Positions 33,801 through 44,213 of a stretch of DNA of 64,000 nucleotides are shown one piece after another (position 1 is the stretch's first letter; every line of letters starts with the position of its first letter). A model generated the notes under the pieces. It was not told the origin of the DNA. It ran no database searches and was given only the letters and a program-made list of their open reading frames with translations. This stretch comes from Sphaerosporella brunnea. Its lineage: Eukaryota; Ascomycota; Pezizomycetes; Pezizales; Pyronemataceae. Made by a program: the position numbers and the translations under genes. Where the stretch lies: NCBI GenBank assembly GCA_008704415.1, contig VXIS01000053.1, positions 1 through 64,000 of the forward strand, written 5' to 3'.

Positions 33801-34824
33801 GGCGGTGTGTGGGCGATGACCATGTCTCGACGTTGATATGGCGACGGCGTATTCTGCTGCTGTCGCTCGCTAGCAGAGGACTGAGGCGGCGAGGGTGGTG
33901 AGGGCGGAAGATTTTTCGTGGGCGAGGTTGATCTCCGCCGGAGTTCGGGGCTGGAATTCGGCGGCGGTAAGGGAATATCAAGCGGCAGCGGTGGATGAAA
34001 GCTGCTTTGTGGCGGTTCAGCGACAATCCTGATTCCGCCCGGTGCGCTGCTGTCGTCGGCGGCGATAATCGAAACACCTTCCACTGGCACGGTGGTTTCC
34101 CTCTTCCTGCCTGCTGACATTGACTATCAGCATCACATCATTCACGATGAGCAAGTATACAGGCAGTAATGCATACCCGACTTGGGCCGCTCCTTCTCGG
34201 TCGTTTTGCTGCGCTTCTTCTCTCGCCTGTCCTCTCGCCTCTCTCCCTTGCTCTTGGACCTCTCCCGGTCTTCTCTGATCTTGGCCTCTCGTTCCCGTTC
34301 CGTCCGTTCCCGCTCCATTTCCCGCTCGCGCTCGGCTCGTTCCCGGTGTTTCCTCTGGTTCCGCAGAGCAGCCGCCGAAATCTCCTCAGCACTGCCTCCG
34401 TTCTCCCAGCGCAGCTCTCTCTCACTCGACCTCGGGGTGCCCACGCTCAGTCGTCTGCTACCGCTACCAGCGCCGGCCGCTTCGGTCGTGACGGAAGTGT
34501 CCCTGCTCCCACTAGTAGTAGATCGCCGCTTCAGCTTTCTCAGTAGCTGCACGCCGTCGGAGTCATCGTCGTCGGAGCCGTTTTCGCTGCGGAGTGTGTC
34601 GAGCGGCGACGCAAACGAGGGCGCGACATGGTGTTTATTAGCGGGAGGGATGTACCGCGATGGCGGCAGCAACGTCGCCGGCGACGTGTACTCGGAAGCC
34701 GCTGAGGATCTCCTGCGATGCTGGTAGAGCGCAGTGCGGTCGGCCTGCCGTTTTGTTGCAAACGCTCGCTGGTCAGCTTCGATGCACGCGCGGGAGACAG
34801 ACAGCAAGTGAGTGAGCTCACCAT
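30887..34824 (-). CDS. DUF6594 protein: long disordered N-terminus, three C-terminal membrane helices
   Basis: My model has exons 34824-34822 (ATG only), 34744-34177, 34113-31483 and 31425-30887, giving about 1246 aa; all junction phases agree. The first ~950 residues are disordered and charged: an RERE/RDRE-rich stretch, Ser/Pro regions, a Gln/Lys/Glu coiled coil and a poly-Glu tract from CTC/GAG repeats (31910-31970). The C-terminus has the DUF6594 signature (HVFRRFSALNRRALLHMQNELSDL), a helical linker, then three membrane helices (LTIAAVLLAPLL, LKVFMWVVALTPAAMGLL, AAGVVGVALLAGLAVI). The family is fungal and of unknown function. The first exon is the weak point: no in-frame ATG exists in the second exon, while an ATG followed directly by GTGAGC lies upstream in a good context (gcagccATGG). 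Confidence 0.78.
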
Positions 34825-36639
34825 GGCTGCGCTGGTGGCAATCACAGGCTGTGGATTCAGATGGGATTGCCCGCGCCCGTTTGTGTATGGCTTTTTTTAT
34901 TTTTTGTCTTTCTGCAGGTGAGCTGGATGGGCGGTGGAGAAACGAAAGCTCACGCGCGGACTGCAGCAGCAGCGGGTGGGAGTTCTACATAAACAGCAAA
35001 TCAATGCCGAACGCTCTCCACACCCTCAGCGCAAAAGACGGGATGGGTGGGTGGGCATGTCATATCACCAGAATGCGTATCAGGCGTATCATGTGTAGCA
35101 TTTTCTTACCGTCCAACGAACGCAGGCTGTCGATTCGCTGCTGCTGCGCAGGCGTCTGCACGTCCCCGTGTTATTTATGCAGCTTTATATATATCCGTTC
35201 CCGCCGAATGCAGTAATTTACCCCAGAAAGCAAAACGCCACAGTTATTCCCGGTGTTTCGGATCGTCGCCTTATCATGATGACAGCCGGTGCGTGAACGA
35301 GCTGAGAAACAACCCAGGCGTGGCCAATCAGGACATCAAAGCCCACCCACTCACTCTGGGTACTCTATCTATGCGATGCAAAACAGCAGTTACAGTGTGT
35401 CCTTCATATCAAACCTCTCCCTATGCTCACTTCCGTATGTAGCAGAGAAGTTTCATGTCCTTCTAATCACATATTGCAAACGCCCCCTGCGGAGGGATCT
35501 TCCCCTAACCTGCACAGCTGATCGTGTCAGGGCTCAGGAACCACACCACTGATAACACACGCAAATGCGAGTACCCAACCGAGAGCTAGGTGACTTACCG
35601 TCAGCCTGTCAGCTACATGCCAGGCAGTGATCATATGCCTCAAAAGGGGCTTGCGAGCGATCGACCGACGACGCAAATGAATTCGAAGACGCAGAAACAA
35701 CATTCCAACGCCCCCCCCCCCCCCATACTTTTCTTCTTGTTCCAACCCGGAACACCGCCTGCAACACCGTCCAACGAAACAGCACAAAGACAAGAGCACG
35801 ATTCTGGCGATCCCGGCCAATCATGAATCGTGTCAATTGGAGAGAAATGTGTGGGGTCTCCGGAGAAACAGCGATAGCAAGGGTTAGGTTATGTCACCAA
35901 ACGCGCATGAAAAGTTCTAGCCCCGGTTGTAACTTGCGAATCGCCCAAATTTAAAAGCAGCCTTAATGTTGCCAAAAACGACAACTGCGATATTAGCTGT
36001 ATTATGTAAAACACTACCGGTTATGGCCACCAACCGAATTTCACCCCCAGCATCTCCAGCGTCAGGAACGTAGACATATGCATACACGGTACATACAACC
36101 ACTAGAGTGTTGGAAGCCATCGATCTTGCGCACGCTGGTGGTCTTTGCCGTTGCAGTTCCCTGCGGACCGACAATCACATCGTACTGACCGTCGTGGCAG
36201 GTCATGAGCGCTTTTATTTCCTCCTGTATGTCAGAAGAAGAAAAAAAAAACCCCGTTCATTTCGAATGGCCCGGGATTTTCCATTTTGTCGAGGGGCGTT
36301 TGTAGTTGTAACTTGTAGCTACCATGTGGTGTAGGCACTCTACACCAAACAATCTACAATCGTCAGCACCGGCAGGCAGAAGAACCCCTGGATGGTGCCA
36401 AGCGTCTCCTGGTTTGAATTGCCTCTGTTGTTGTCTTGCATGAACTTCTTCGATTTGTGTATCCCCGAGGACGAGGAAATATTGAATGCTGCCGAGAGCA
36501 TCCACCAAGGACTATGTGTCGCTCACACCTAACCCATCGTCGGGGCAAGGGTTGCAATTCTCCAAGTTTCTACGCTTTGCATGATGTCATTCACGAAACA
36601 ACCCAACCTTGCTTCAGACGACTCAGGTAAAACATTCAT
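34825..36639. other. Intergenic between divergent genes
   Basis: 1.8 kb between the DUF6594 gene (minus) and the DUF726 gene (plus). It has a C-run at 35711-35724 and an A-run near 36239-36250. No coding frame with family features and no RNA gene were found. Confidence 0.5.
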
Positions 36640-38544
36640 ATGCAATGGCGAGCCTCTTTCCTCTGGCACATCTCGTTCCCTGCCAACATGCCAAACAACG
36701 AGACCGACCTGGTCGCCCTGCTCGACAGGCAGCAGCGCAAAGACCTCTTCCGTCTGATAGCAGACATCACGGAGTCCATGCGCTCGGCCATCGAGAGCTA
36801 CACCAACAAACCGCATCACTCGAAACTCACTGAGCCCCCAATCGAAGCTTCCACCGTGCTCCAAGTCCCTGAAAAACCAGATTCCCTCCCCTCCCCACAA
36901 CTGACCGGCCTCCAGCAAGCCGCCCTAAATAGCATCGACAAATGGCGTGCCTCCGTACTCTCCCGCATCGCCGAAGCTCTGCACGCACCTCCCCATCACC
37001 GTTCTCCGCCAGCCACAAACCCCCCGCCAGCCTTGTGTACTTTCGGCCAGAAAGACCTTGCCTGGCTGCAGGCCACTTACCCCCCCATCTCGACTCCGCT
37101 GACGCAAACTCTTGATCCCGGCCACGGGGAACTAATTCTCCAATCCCTCCTCCTCCTTCTCCTCTCTCTAGAATCCTACGATGCGCGCAGCCGCGTTCTT
37201 CTGCTGCGAATTTGCAGTTCCCTCGGCATCCCGTTGGCAACACTGATACAGCTCGAAAACACCACCGCCACCTCTCTCCTCCAAGCCGCGGAGATGATGT
37301 CAGCGTCTACCGAAACCTCTTCGCGAGCCGAGTCCTCAAAGAACGCAAACTGGTGGAAGGTCTCGGCCGCCTCGATTGCGGGCGCCGCGTTGATCGGGGT
37401 TACCGGGTGCCTTGCGGCGCCAATGGTAGCAGCGGGTGTGGGTTCGGTGATGGGGGGCCTTGGCCTTGGTGCGACTGCTGCCGCGGGGTATTTGGGTGCT
37501 CTTTCGTCCAGCGGGACGTTGGTGGGGGCCTTGTTTGGGGCCTATGGAGGAAGGATGAGTGGGCGTGTTATGGAGCGGTATGCAAAGGAGGTTGAAGATT
37601 TTTCGTTCCTGCCACTACAAGCGGAAGGGGAGGGGCGGTTACGGGTTGCGATCGGTATCACGGGCTGGATCGCAGAGCACGAAAACGAGATTACTGCGCC
37701 GTGGAGGGTGCTGGGTGGTGGAGTCGAGACGTATGCACTACGCTGGGAAGTGGCGGCACTGCAAGATCTTGGGCACGCACTGCAGACCATTCTTACCACC
37801 TACGTCATGGGCAAAATCAAAGGCCAGATCATCAAGCGCACGTTGCTTGCAACGCTGTACTCGGCCCTGTGGCCCCTCGGCTTAATGAAAGCCGCGAAAG
37901 TGGTCGACAACCCGTTTTCGATCGCGAAAGTGAGAGCTGAGAAGGCGGGCTTGGTGCTCGCCGATGCCATCATACATAGAGCGCAGGGAGAGCGCCCGGT
38001 TACTCTCGTTGGGTTCTCGCTCGGCGCAAGAGTTATATATGCGTGCCTACTCTCCATGGCGGAGCGCGGCGCTTTCGGATTGGTCGAGAATGTAGTGTTG
38101 TTTGGTGCCCCCGTCCCGGCAAGTACCGATGCGTGGAAGAGTATTCGAACGGTCGTGGCTGGCAGAGTCATCAACGTTTTCAGCAGCCAGGATTATATCC
38201 TCGCATTCTTGTATAGGACGAGCAGCATCCAGCTTGGAGTTGCGGGACTTCAGAATGTTGAGGTTGACGGCGTCGAGAATGTGGATGTTGGTGATAGAGT
38301 CGAGGGGCATTTGAAATATCGCTTTGCGGTCGCAGGCGTGTTGAAAGAGCTTCTGAGGGGGGATGTGGAGGTCCGCGAGGCGGAGAAGATGGAGCGTGAA
38401 CTCGGGGAGTTGGAGAAGGAGGAGAAACTGCAAATGAAGGCGAAGGGTCATGCTGACGAGGACGAAGTTGAGGAGGTTGTTGAGAAGGCTGGGAGGGAGC
38501 TGGAGGATAGAAGGCAGGCGAGGGAGAGGGAGGAGGGGTCTTGA
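36640..38544 (+). CDS. DUF726 family alpha/beta-hydrolase-like membrane protein
   Basis: Single open frame of 634 aa. The first ATG (36640) has a weak context; an in-frame ATG at 36688 (MPNNETDLV) has A at -3 and may be the true start. The middle has a Gly/Ala-rich hydrophobic region (ISGAALIG-type, about residues 245-310) that could form membrane hairpins. The C-terminal domain contains ITGWI, VETYALRWE, the nucleophile elbow VGFSLGARV (GxSxG, Ser near residue 460) and LFGAPVP, as in DUF726 proteins (human TMCO4, yeast Mil1/YFL034W). The last 70 residues are a charged coiled coil. Yeast Mil1 binds the AP-1 clathrin adaptor; whether that holds here is unknown. Confidence 0.85.
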   Translation: MQWRASFLWHISFPANMPNNETDLVALLDRQQRKDLFRLIADITESMRSAIESYTNKPHHSKLTEPPIEASTVLQVPEKPDSLPSPQLTGLQQAALNSIDKWRASVLSRIAEALHAPPHHRSPPATNPPPALCTFGQKDLAWLQATYPPISTPLTQTLDPGHGELILQSLLLLLLSLESYDARSRVLLLRICSSLGIPLATLIQLENTTATSLLQAAEMMSASTETSSRAESSKNANWWKVSAASIAGAALIGVTGCLAAPMVAAGVGSVMGGLGLGATAAAGYLGALSSSGTLVGALFGAYGGRMSGRVMERYAKEVEDFSFLPLQAEGEGRLRVAIGITGWIAEHENEITAPWRVLGGGVETYALRWEVAALQDLGHALQTILTTYVMGKIKGQIIKRTLLATLYSALWPLGLMKAAKVVDNPFSIAKVRAEKAGLVLADAIIHRAQGERPVTLVGFSLGARVIYACLLSMAERGAFGLVENVVLFGAPVPASTDAWKSIRTVVAGRVINVFSSQDYILAFLYRTSSIQLGVAGLQNVEVDGVENVDVGDRVEGHLKYRFAVAGVLKELLRGDVEVREAEKMERELGELEKEEKLQMKAKGHADEDEVEEVVEKAGRELEDRRQAREREEGS

Positions 38545-38973
38545 TTGTTGCAATTGTTCTTGATGTGTTTATGATTTGTTTGACCGTTGACATGTATAAT
38601 GCACCAATGCCTATAATCGCACCCTGCGCCCGGAAGGTTGACGGCCAGCTCCAAGCAAGAGCAATTCCTCACAGTCGATCACTCGGTCGCTCGGGTATTG
38701 GAAATGGAGATCAAGAGCTACGACAAAAACAAGATATTTGAAGCGTTAGCTGGCGAACACCCAAAAGCTCTGTCCATTGACGCAGAGTATTCTGCCAGCC
38801 ACTACAACACTAGAATCTCATCTGTTAACCCCCAAATTGCCTAACACATCAAAAGTGCAGACTGAACCTTAACGCCGTTGCTTCGCTCGGCTCAAAGACA
38901 CACGAACAACACAGGCGCCATACGCGTAACAAACGCTGAAGCAGAACTGACACCGGTAATATCAAATTCTAAC
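38545..38973. other. Intergenic between convergent genes
   Basis: Short 3'-3' spacer between the DUF726 gene and the kinase-like gene. No feature was seen. Confidence 0.5.
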
Positions 38974-40305
38974 TCAATAGCTGCTCTGCGAAAGCTTCCT
39001 CTTCCAAGGTAACACCTTCTCCAAGCATGAGGGGCTGATACATGCCAGCTCCTGATCCACCTTTTTGGCCTCGATCCGGTCTTCCCAGGGCACAGGCTCC
39101 GACTGACTGCGGTTTTCCGCCGCCGCCACTTCCCACGGCGGCTTCTCGGCGTCACCCTTTTTCCATCTCACCAACTGCTCCCGCATCGCATCCAACTTTC
39201 TCTCAAACTCTGAACACTCCTCTTCCGACAATCCGGCGCCGGCTGCTTCAGTGAAGAAAGAGTCGCGTAACAGCTCCCCGGCGGTATATTTGTCGGCCTT
39301 ATATCGCCAATAGAAGCGAGCCCAGCCTTCGTCTTTCGCTCTGAATTCCCGATCAAACACAGTCGAATCGGCGCAAGCGCTCCTCAAAAAACTCAGATAG
39401 CTCCTGACGGCCCTCTCGGTATCGCCCTGGCTGTAGTCCGCCAACCCGGTGTGGACGTCGGGGGTGTGGGAATGGTAGCAATGCCCATGCTCCCTGACAT
39501 TCCCCAAGTCCCCCAACAAAAACGCGCCGGTGTCGGCCACAAAGATGTTGTCCATCTTGACGTCGTCATGGGAGAAGCCGCGCTCGTGCATCTTTGCCAG
39601 CGCCTCGACGACCTCGCGGAACCGCCGTCGATACACGGCGTCCACCTCGCTCGGGCTCAGCGCCTTCTTCCTCACCAGCTCCGCCAGCGTCTCCAGCGTC
39701 CCGCGCTTGAGGAACGGCGTCACCAATCGCCACCCGCCATCCTTGACCCAGAAATAATCCAGGGCGTAGATGAACCCGCCGTTCCTGCGCCGCCGCTCAT
39801 CGGTGCCCAGCGAAAACTCGCCGGGCGCATCCACGTTCGCAAAATACAGCGTGGCGGGGATCTCGGCCGGCCATCGCTCCGCCACCCCGCGGAAACACGC
39901 GAGCAAGTGCCGCGGTAGCGGGTTCTGCCGGACGCCGCCGAAAAACTCTTTTATCACCACCCGCCGTCCACCGTGGTCCCGGTCGAGATAGAGGTTTGCG
40001 CACCCCTCGCACCCGAGCCCGAGCGGCCGCAGAAACTCGTAGCGCGAATCGAGATCCCGTGTCCCCCGGTCGAAGCATCGCAGCGGCCGCTCGGGAACGG
40101 GGAAGATCACATTCCCCTGCACGCCGGCGGGCAGGTGGAAGCGCGTCGGCGCCATGCGCGGGTGCCGTATCAACAGCAGGAACCGAGGGAAGAGCTTTAG
40201 CTGCCAGCTGAGAAGGATCAGCAGCGGAAGCAAGAACAGCAGGAACGGGAGCCCGAGGAGGAGGCGGAGGAGGAGGAGGCTGCTGGTGCTAGTGTTGCTG
40301 GACAT
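38974..40305 (-). CDS. Membrane-anchored protein-kinase-like protein
   Basis: 443 aa without introns, starting MSSNTSTSSLLLLR. Residues about 8-45 form a strongly hydrophobic anchor (LLLGLPFLLFLLPLLILLSW). The kinase-like domain follows: a glycine-loop-like LGLGCEGCANLYL, the beta-3 lysine in RRVVIKEFF, a catalytic loop MHERGFSHDDVKMDNIFV (HxD, K and N present) and LLGDLGN in place of DFG. The domain is short in its C-lobe and is followed by a charged tail. Catalytic Lys, Asp and Asn are kept and the metal-binding Asp sits in DLG, so activity is possible. Substrate unknown. Its lineage is unlike typical fungal kinases and nearer to the APH/Bud32-like or lineage-expanded kinase-like proteins. 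It is convergent with the DUF726 gene. Confidence 0.78.
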   Translation of the reverse strand: MSSNTSTSSLLLLRLLLGLPFLLFLLPLLILLSWQLKLFPRFLLLIRHPRMAPTRFHLPAGVQGNVIFPVPERPLRCFDRGTRDLDSRYEFLRPLGLGCEGCANLYLDRDHGGRRVVIKEFFGGVRQNPLPRHLLACFRGVAERWPAEIPATLYFANVDAPGEFSLGTDERRRRNGGFIYALDYFWVKDGGWRLVTPFLKRGTLETLAELVRKKALSPSEVDAVYRRRFREVVEALAKMHERGFSHDDVKMDNIFVADTGAFLLGDLGNVREHGHCYHSHTPDVHTGLADYSQGDTERAVRSYLSFLRSACADSTVFDREFRAKDEGWARFYWRYKADKYTAGELLRDSFFTEAAGAGLSEEECSEFERKLDAMREQLVRWKKGDAEKPPWEVAAAENRSQSEPVPWEDRIEAKKVDQELACISPSCLEKVLPWKRKLSQSSY

Positions 40306-41095
40306 CGTGGTTGCCTGTTGTCCAATGTCCCATACCCAGCATCGTTGGGATGGCTGCGGGTCGGTGGCTATATTGCGGTTGTGCCTGGTGGTGGTGGTGG
40401 AGATGGTGAGCCTGTAGGTGATGTCAGTGCGACGACACGAGACAGACTTGGGTTCGCGGAGATGCGTTTGACGGCTCGACTCTGAGACGGTGAGATCCCG
40501 TTGTCCGTTTGTCACGGCCTGACGCCGTGGATTTGGCCGCCGGAGCACGGCATGACCTTGTGCGGCGTCTTCGGTCATGACTGCTAGATGACGCCAACGC
40601 TCTGCGTTTGCCCTTTGGTCCGGCTCCGTATGCATGTCGGATCCTGATATCGGTATCTCTTCTGAGGGTTACCGGAGGCCGGTGATTTCTTTTCACCCCT
40701 ATGGACGGCATGTGCAAGTCTGGAAGCTGGGCAGTGAGGGTTGCATCCAGGGCCGCGATGGTCCGGACCACTAGGGCGGAAGTGGCAAAGGATTTCGCGC
40801 ATTGGGGGTGGGTGGGTAAACCTGGACGTTTGCAATCGGAGGATAGGCATACAAACATCGCCAACTTTCTCATCAACATTAAACTAAACCCAGCAGGGAC
40901 CAGGGAGAGAGATTCTATAACGAGCTCGCAACACATATGTACAATAGAACCACCCACACGCGCGCGCGCGCGCGCCGCAAGAGAGCAACGCCATCGAATA
41001 TTATCCGACAGGTCAAAGTGGGGGGGGGGATTCTCGAAAAGAAATTAAAAACGTGTATGAAAAAAGAAAGAAACTCCTAACCCACGCAACTACAC
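40306..41095. other. Intergenic
   Basis: Promoter side of the kinase-like gene and 3' side of the GPI-protein gene. It has a CG dinucleotide run at 40960-40975 (CGCGCG). No gene was seen. Confidence 0.5.
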
Positions 41096-41905
41096 TCACA
41101 ACAAAACGATCCCCGCCACCACTGCTCCAACCAACGCCCCAAATGATCCCACCTTCACCGCTGCACCGCTGCCGGTGTAAGTCTTGCTCTTGTCGTCGAC
41201 CGGGATGGTGACGGCATAGTTCATGTTGCTGTCGGGGTTGGAGCAAGAGGAGTTGAAGCACGGCTTGTCCAGAGTGGGGTCAGTCAGGCCCCCACTGAAC
41301 CCGGAGGCGGTGGCAGCCGCGGAAGAAGCAGTAGTGCCGCTGCTGCTGGTGGTGGTGGAGGAGGCCATAGTGGCGGTGGTCGCATTCTTGTACGGGGAGG
41401 AAACGGTCGAGAGGGTGGACTCCGGGTACGGGTGGGGGAAGTAGTTCGACGAGAGGACCGAGGTGGCGACGGCCGCGACGCCGCTGACAACGGCTGCGAC
41501 GTCAGACGGGAGTGCGCTCGTGGCGACCGCGGCGACGCTGCTGGCGACATGGGCCGCCTTGCTGGCGACCCCCGCCACGCCCGAGGCCACGTCGCTCGCA
41601 ACACTCGACGGGAGCTTTTCCACCGCTGATGCTGCCGCGGATGGGAGTGCGGCTACTAGCGACGGGACGATGCTGCTGGCCGCGGGAGGCGCGGACGTGG
41701 CGCCGGCCACTTCGCTCGCCACGCTGCTGAGCGGCGCCGCGCGGCCGTAGTCGATCGGTACCACGGCGTTGTTCGGTGGGCCTTCGACGACGGCGGGTGC
41801 TACCGGGACCACGGCATCGCCTGGCGGGCTGAGCTGTCTGCGGTGCTGGGCTGCGGCGGAGGCGGAAGCCGTAAGGGCTGCCGTAAGGAGGACAGACAGA
41901 TGCAT
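41096..41905 (-). CDS. Ser/Ala-rich secreted protein, probable GPI anchor
   Basis: 269 aa, starting MHLSVLLTAALTASASAAA with a clear signal peptide. A QHRRQL site just after it fits Kex2 cleavage. The body is Ala/Ser/Val repeats (SSVASDVASGVAGVAS and similar), then a Ser/Thr-rich segment and a conserved-looking Cys pair (KPCFNSSCSNPDSNMNYAV). The C-terminus is a GPI signal: small residues (TGSGAAVKVG) then a hydrophobic tail (ALVGAVVAGIVLL) ending the protein. The expected product is a wall or plasma-membrane mannoprotein. Start chosen at the ATG of the signal peptide; the longer open frame upstream is leader sequence. Confidence 0.82.
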   Translation of the reverse strand: MHLSVLLTAALTASASAAAQHRRQLSPPGDAVVPVAPAVVEGPPNNAVVPIDYGRAAPLSSVASEVAGATSAPPAASSIVPSLVAALPSAAASAVEKLPSSVASDVASGVAGVASKAAHVASSVAAVATSALPSDVAAVVSGVAAVATSVLSSNYFPHPYPESTLSTVSSPYKNATTATMASSTTTSSSGTTASSAAATASGFSGGLTDPTLDKPCFNSSCSNPDSNMNYAVTIPVDDKSKTYTGSGAAVKVGSFGALVGAVVAGIVLL

Positions 41906-44213
41906 ATTGCTTTTCGATATATATATTGGCGTAGCAATGAATGGGCGATATTTTTTTTCTGGCCGTGAAAAATCAAACAAAAATTAAACCAAAACCCCTC
42001 CCGCAAGAAAAATCCCCCAAAAAAAGAAAGATATCCCAATGCAAAAAAACAAAAAACGCAAAATCCCAAAAGAATGGACACAGAGGTGAGTCGTCTGTGA
42101 AAGCCTGTAAAACGAGCGACGGCGGCGTTTTGGTTGGGGGGGGGGGGGAGGGGAGCGGAGGAGGAGGAGGAGAGGAAGAAGGAGAGGAATCTCTGGCAAG
42201 CGCGGGCGCGGGCTCCCATACATAATAAACATCCCACACACCCCACGGACCTGTCCTCCTGTTAGAACCGTTCGCCCACTGTGCACTGCTGCTGCTTGAA
42301 GCAGAAGGCGCAAGTGTTTTTCCAACGTTTAATGAACTGCGGCGGCGGCCGCCCCAAACGGGTAGCGTAAACAGTGATCCGACCGTTTTTCTGCTGGCTG
42401 GTACGCAAGCGACTTTTCTGAAACGAAACGGGGGGAGGGGTGTCGGCGGCTCCACACAGCCGTAGGCGCGCTGTGAATGGTTGGTTGGTTGGTCAGGGGA
42501 GGGGAGGAAGAAGAGCTTGTCATATTTTGGAACAGGCCAATCGTCGTCTGTGCTGGGACACAATCCTAATTTTTTCCTGAAATATGGGGAGGTGTGTATG
42601 TATGTTCCCCCCCCTTCTCCCCCCAATCGTTAGCTGATCAAAAAAGGCTGATCGAGATATGCATTTCGAGTAAAAACACCCCGGTTGATCTGGAGGTGAT
42701 TACAGGTTCTGGCGATCAATTGCTCGCTGCACCACCCACACCCACCCCACGTGCACATGTTGTGCGCTGCAAGTTCTGCGTTCCTGACAGCGGCTCTTGC
42801 CGTTGCGTTTCATTTCCAAAACATGGCCAAGGAGCACGTGCTCATTCACGAGCCACGCCCAGGGAAAAAAAAAAAGTTCCAGGCGCGGAGCGGGGGGGGG
42901 GGCTCTGTGCGGATACCAGCTGTCGAGTTTGAGACTTCTCATCGAAGGGAATTTTTGACCATGGGAGGCGCATACGGATCGGCCGGATCGTCGACAAGAC
43001 GCGTGTTCTTTCCATTATATATATATCAGGGAGGGGGGGGCTTCGGGTTAGGGTTCGTTTTTGGTTTCGAACGTCAAGCCGCCCTGAGATTGCGATTTGC
43101 GGAGTCTAATCACACCGTTTTTTTAACTCCTGCATGGAAAATGAACAATTTCTCCTGAGCTATCGATAGCTATTTGTGTCTTTGGCCTGGAACTCTGTTT
43201 TTTTTTTCTATTTTTTTTTTTTGCATGTATGGGAATCACTACGCCGAATTTTTGATAAAAAAAATAGAGGACGCCCCCCTTCGGACATTTTGCATGCTCC
43301 TCACGCTCTAGAAGGAGCTGTTGTAAGCACGCCTTACATTCATTTACCCTATGCAGAGTTCACACCCCCTCCCCGGGTTTTGCGAAACTATAGATAACCA
43401 AAACACAAGAAACAACTAGATATCTCTCCGGATCATTTTGTTAGCAACGATGGCTCCGACGACTCCCGAAAGCAAAAAAAACAGAGATGCTTGGCTGCGA
43501 GCAGCAATACTCGAGCTCAGCCGCCCACTCTCCAAGCCAACCCTCACTCATCTGGCGGCTTTCGCATCTTCAAAACCCCCAACTTCCTCGTTGAGGCAAA
43601 AGCGGAGCGGGATGGTCGCAAAGCCGGTGTTCCGAGGCTTCCATCGATATCGCCCCGACGACGACGCACTCCCACCGGCAATAGTAGCGTCTCCTCCTCC
43701 TCCTGCTCTTCAGGCGTGCGGGTCATCGAACGGCCCCGGGGGGTGCGCCGGTATGCGCCGCGCCGGTCGGGGGGCCGGCTGCGGAGTGCTTCCGCTGCGT
43801 ATATTCTCCCACGTGTAGTTTATGATCGGAGGGGTTCTGGGGGTGTTTTTTTTTTTTTTTGGGCGGGTTTTGCGGGCGCAATGGGGTTTCGGCTGCTGCT
43901 GCTGCTGCTGCCGGCGCCTTCCCCTCTTCTGGAGGGAGGGCCCGTCTGGCATTGGGCCTTGATTGTAACCGACGAATAGAAAGTATCCTCCTCCACCCTT
44001 TTGCATCGTCGGGATGTACCCACAAGTATACATACTTTGCGGAATAAGGGATGAAGTGCAGGACTGTTTGGCTTTTGCTTTTGCGTTCGGAGTTGTGGTA
44101 GGTGTATTTGGTCTGTGTGTATATATGGCCGGAGTGGGGGGTCTGGATGATCTCCACTTTTTGGCACCCATATCAATGATAGAACATATATATCTGCTTT
44201 CTCAAGATGAAAT
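41906..44213. other. Long intergenic, low complexity
   Basis: 2.3 kb between two minus-strand genes. It contains A-runs around 42010-42060, G-runs at 42137-42150 and 42891-42902, poly-T at 43198-43222 and a T-run at 43845-43860. An ORF at 43450-43818 (MAPTTPESKKNRDAW) sits in an acceptable context but overlaps a second open frame and shows no family features; it is the only weak gene candidate here. Confidence 0.4.

Noticed and set aside
43450..43979. Two overlapping open frames as a gene
   Set aside because: No splice pair joins them convincingly and neither shows family features; left as a weak candidate in the intergenic note.
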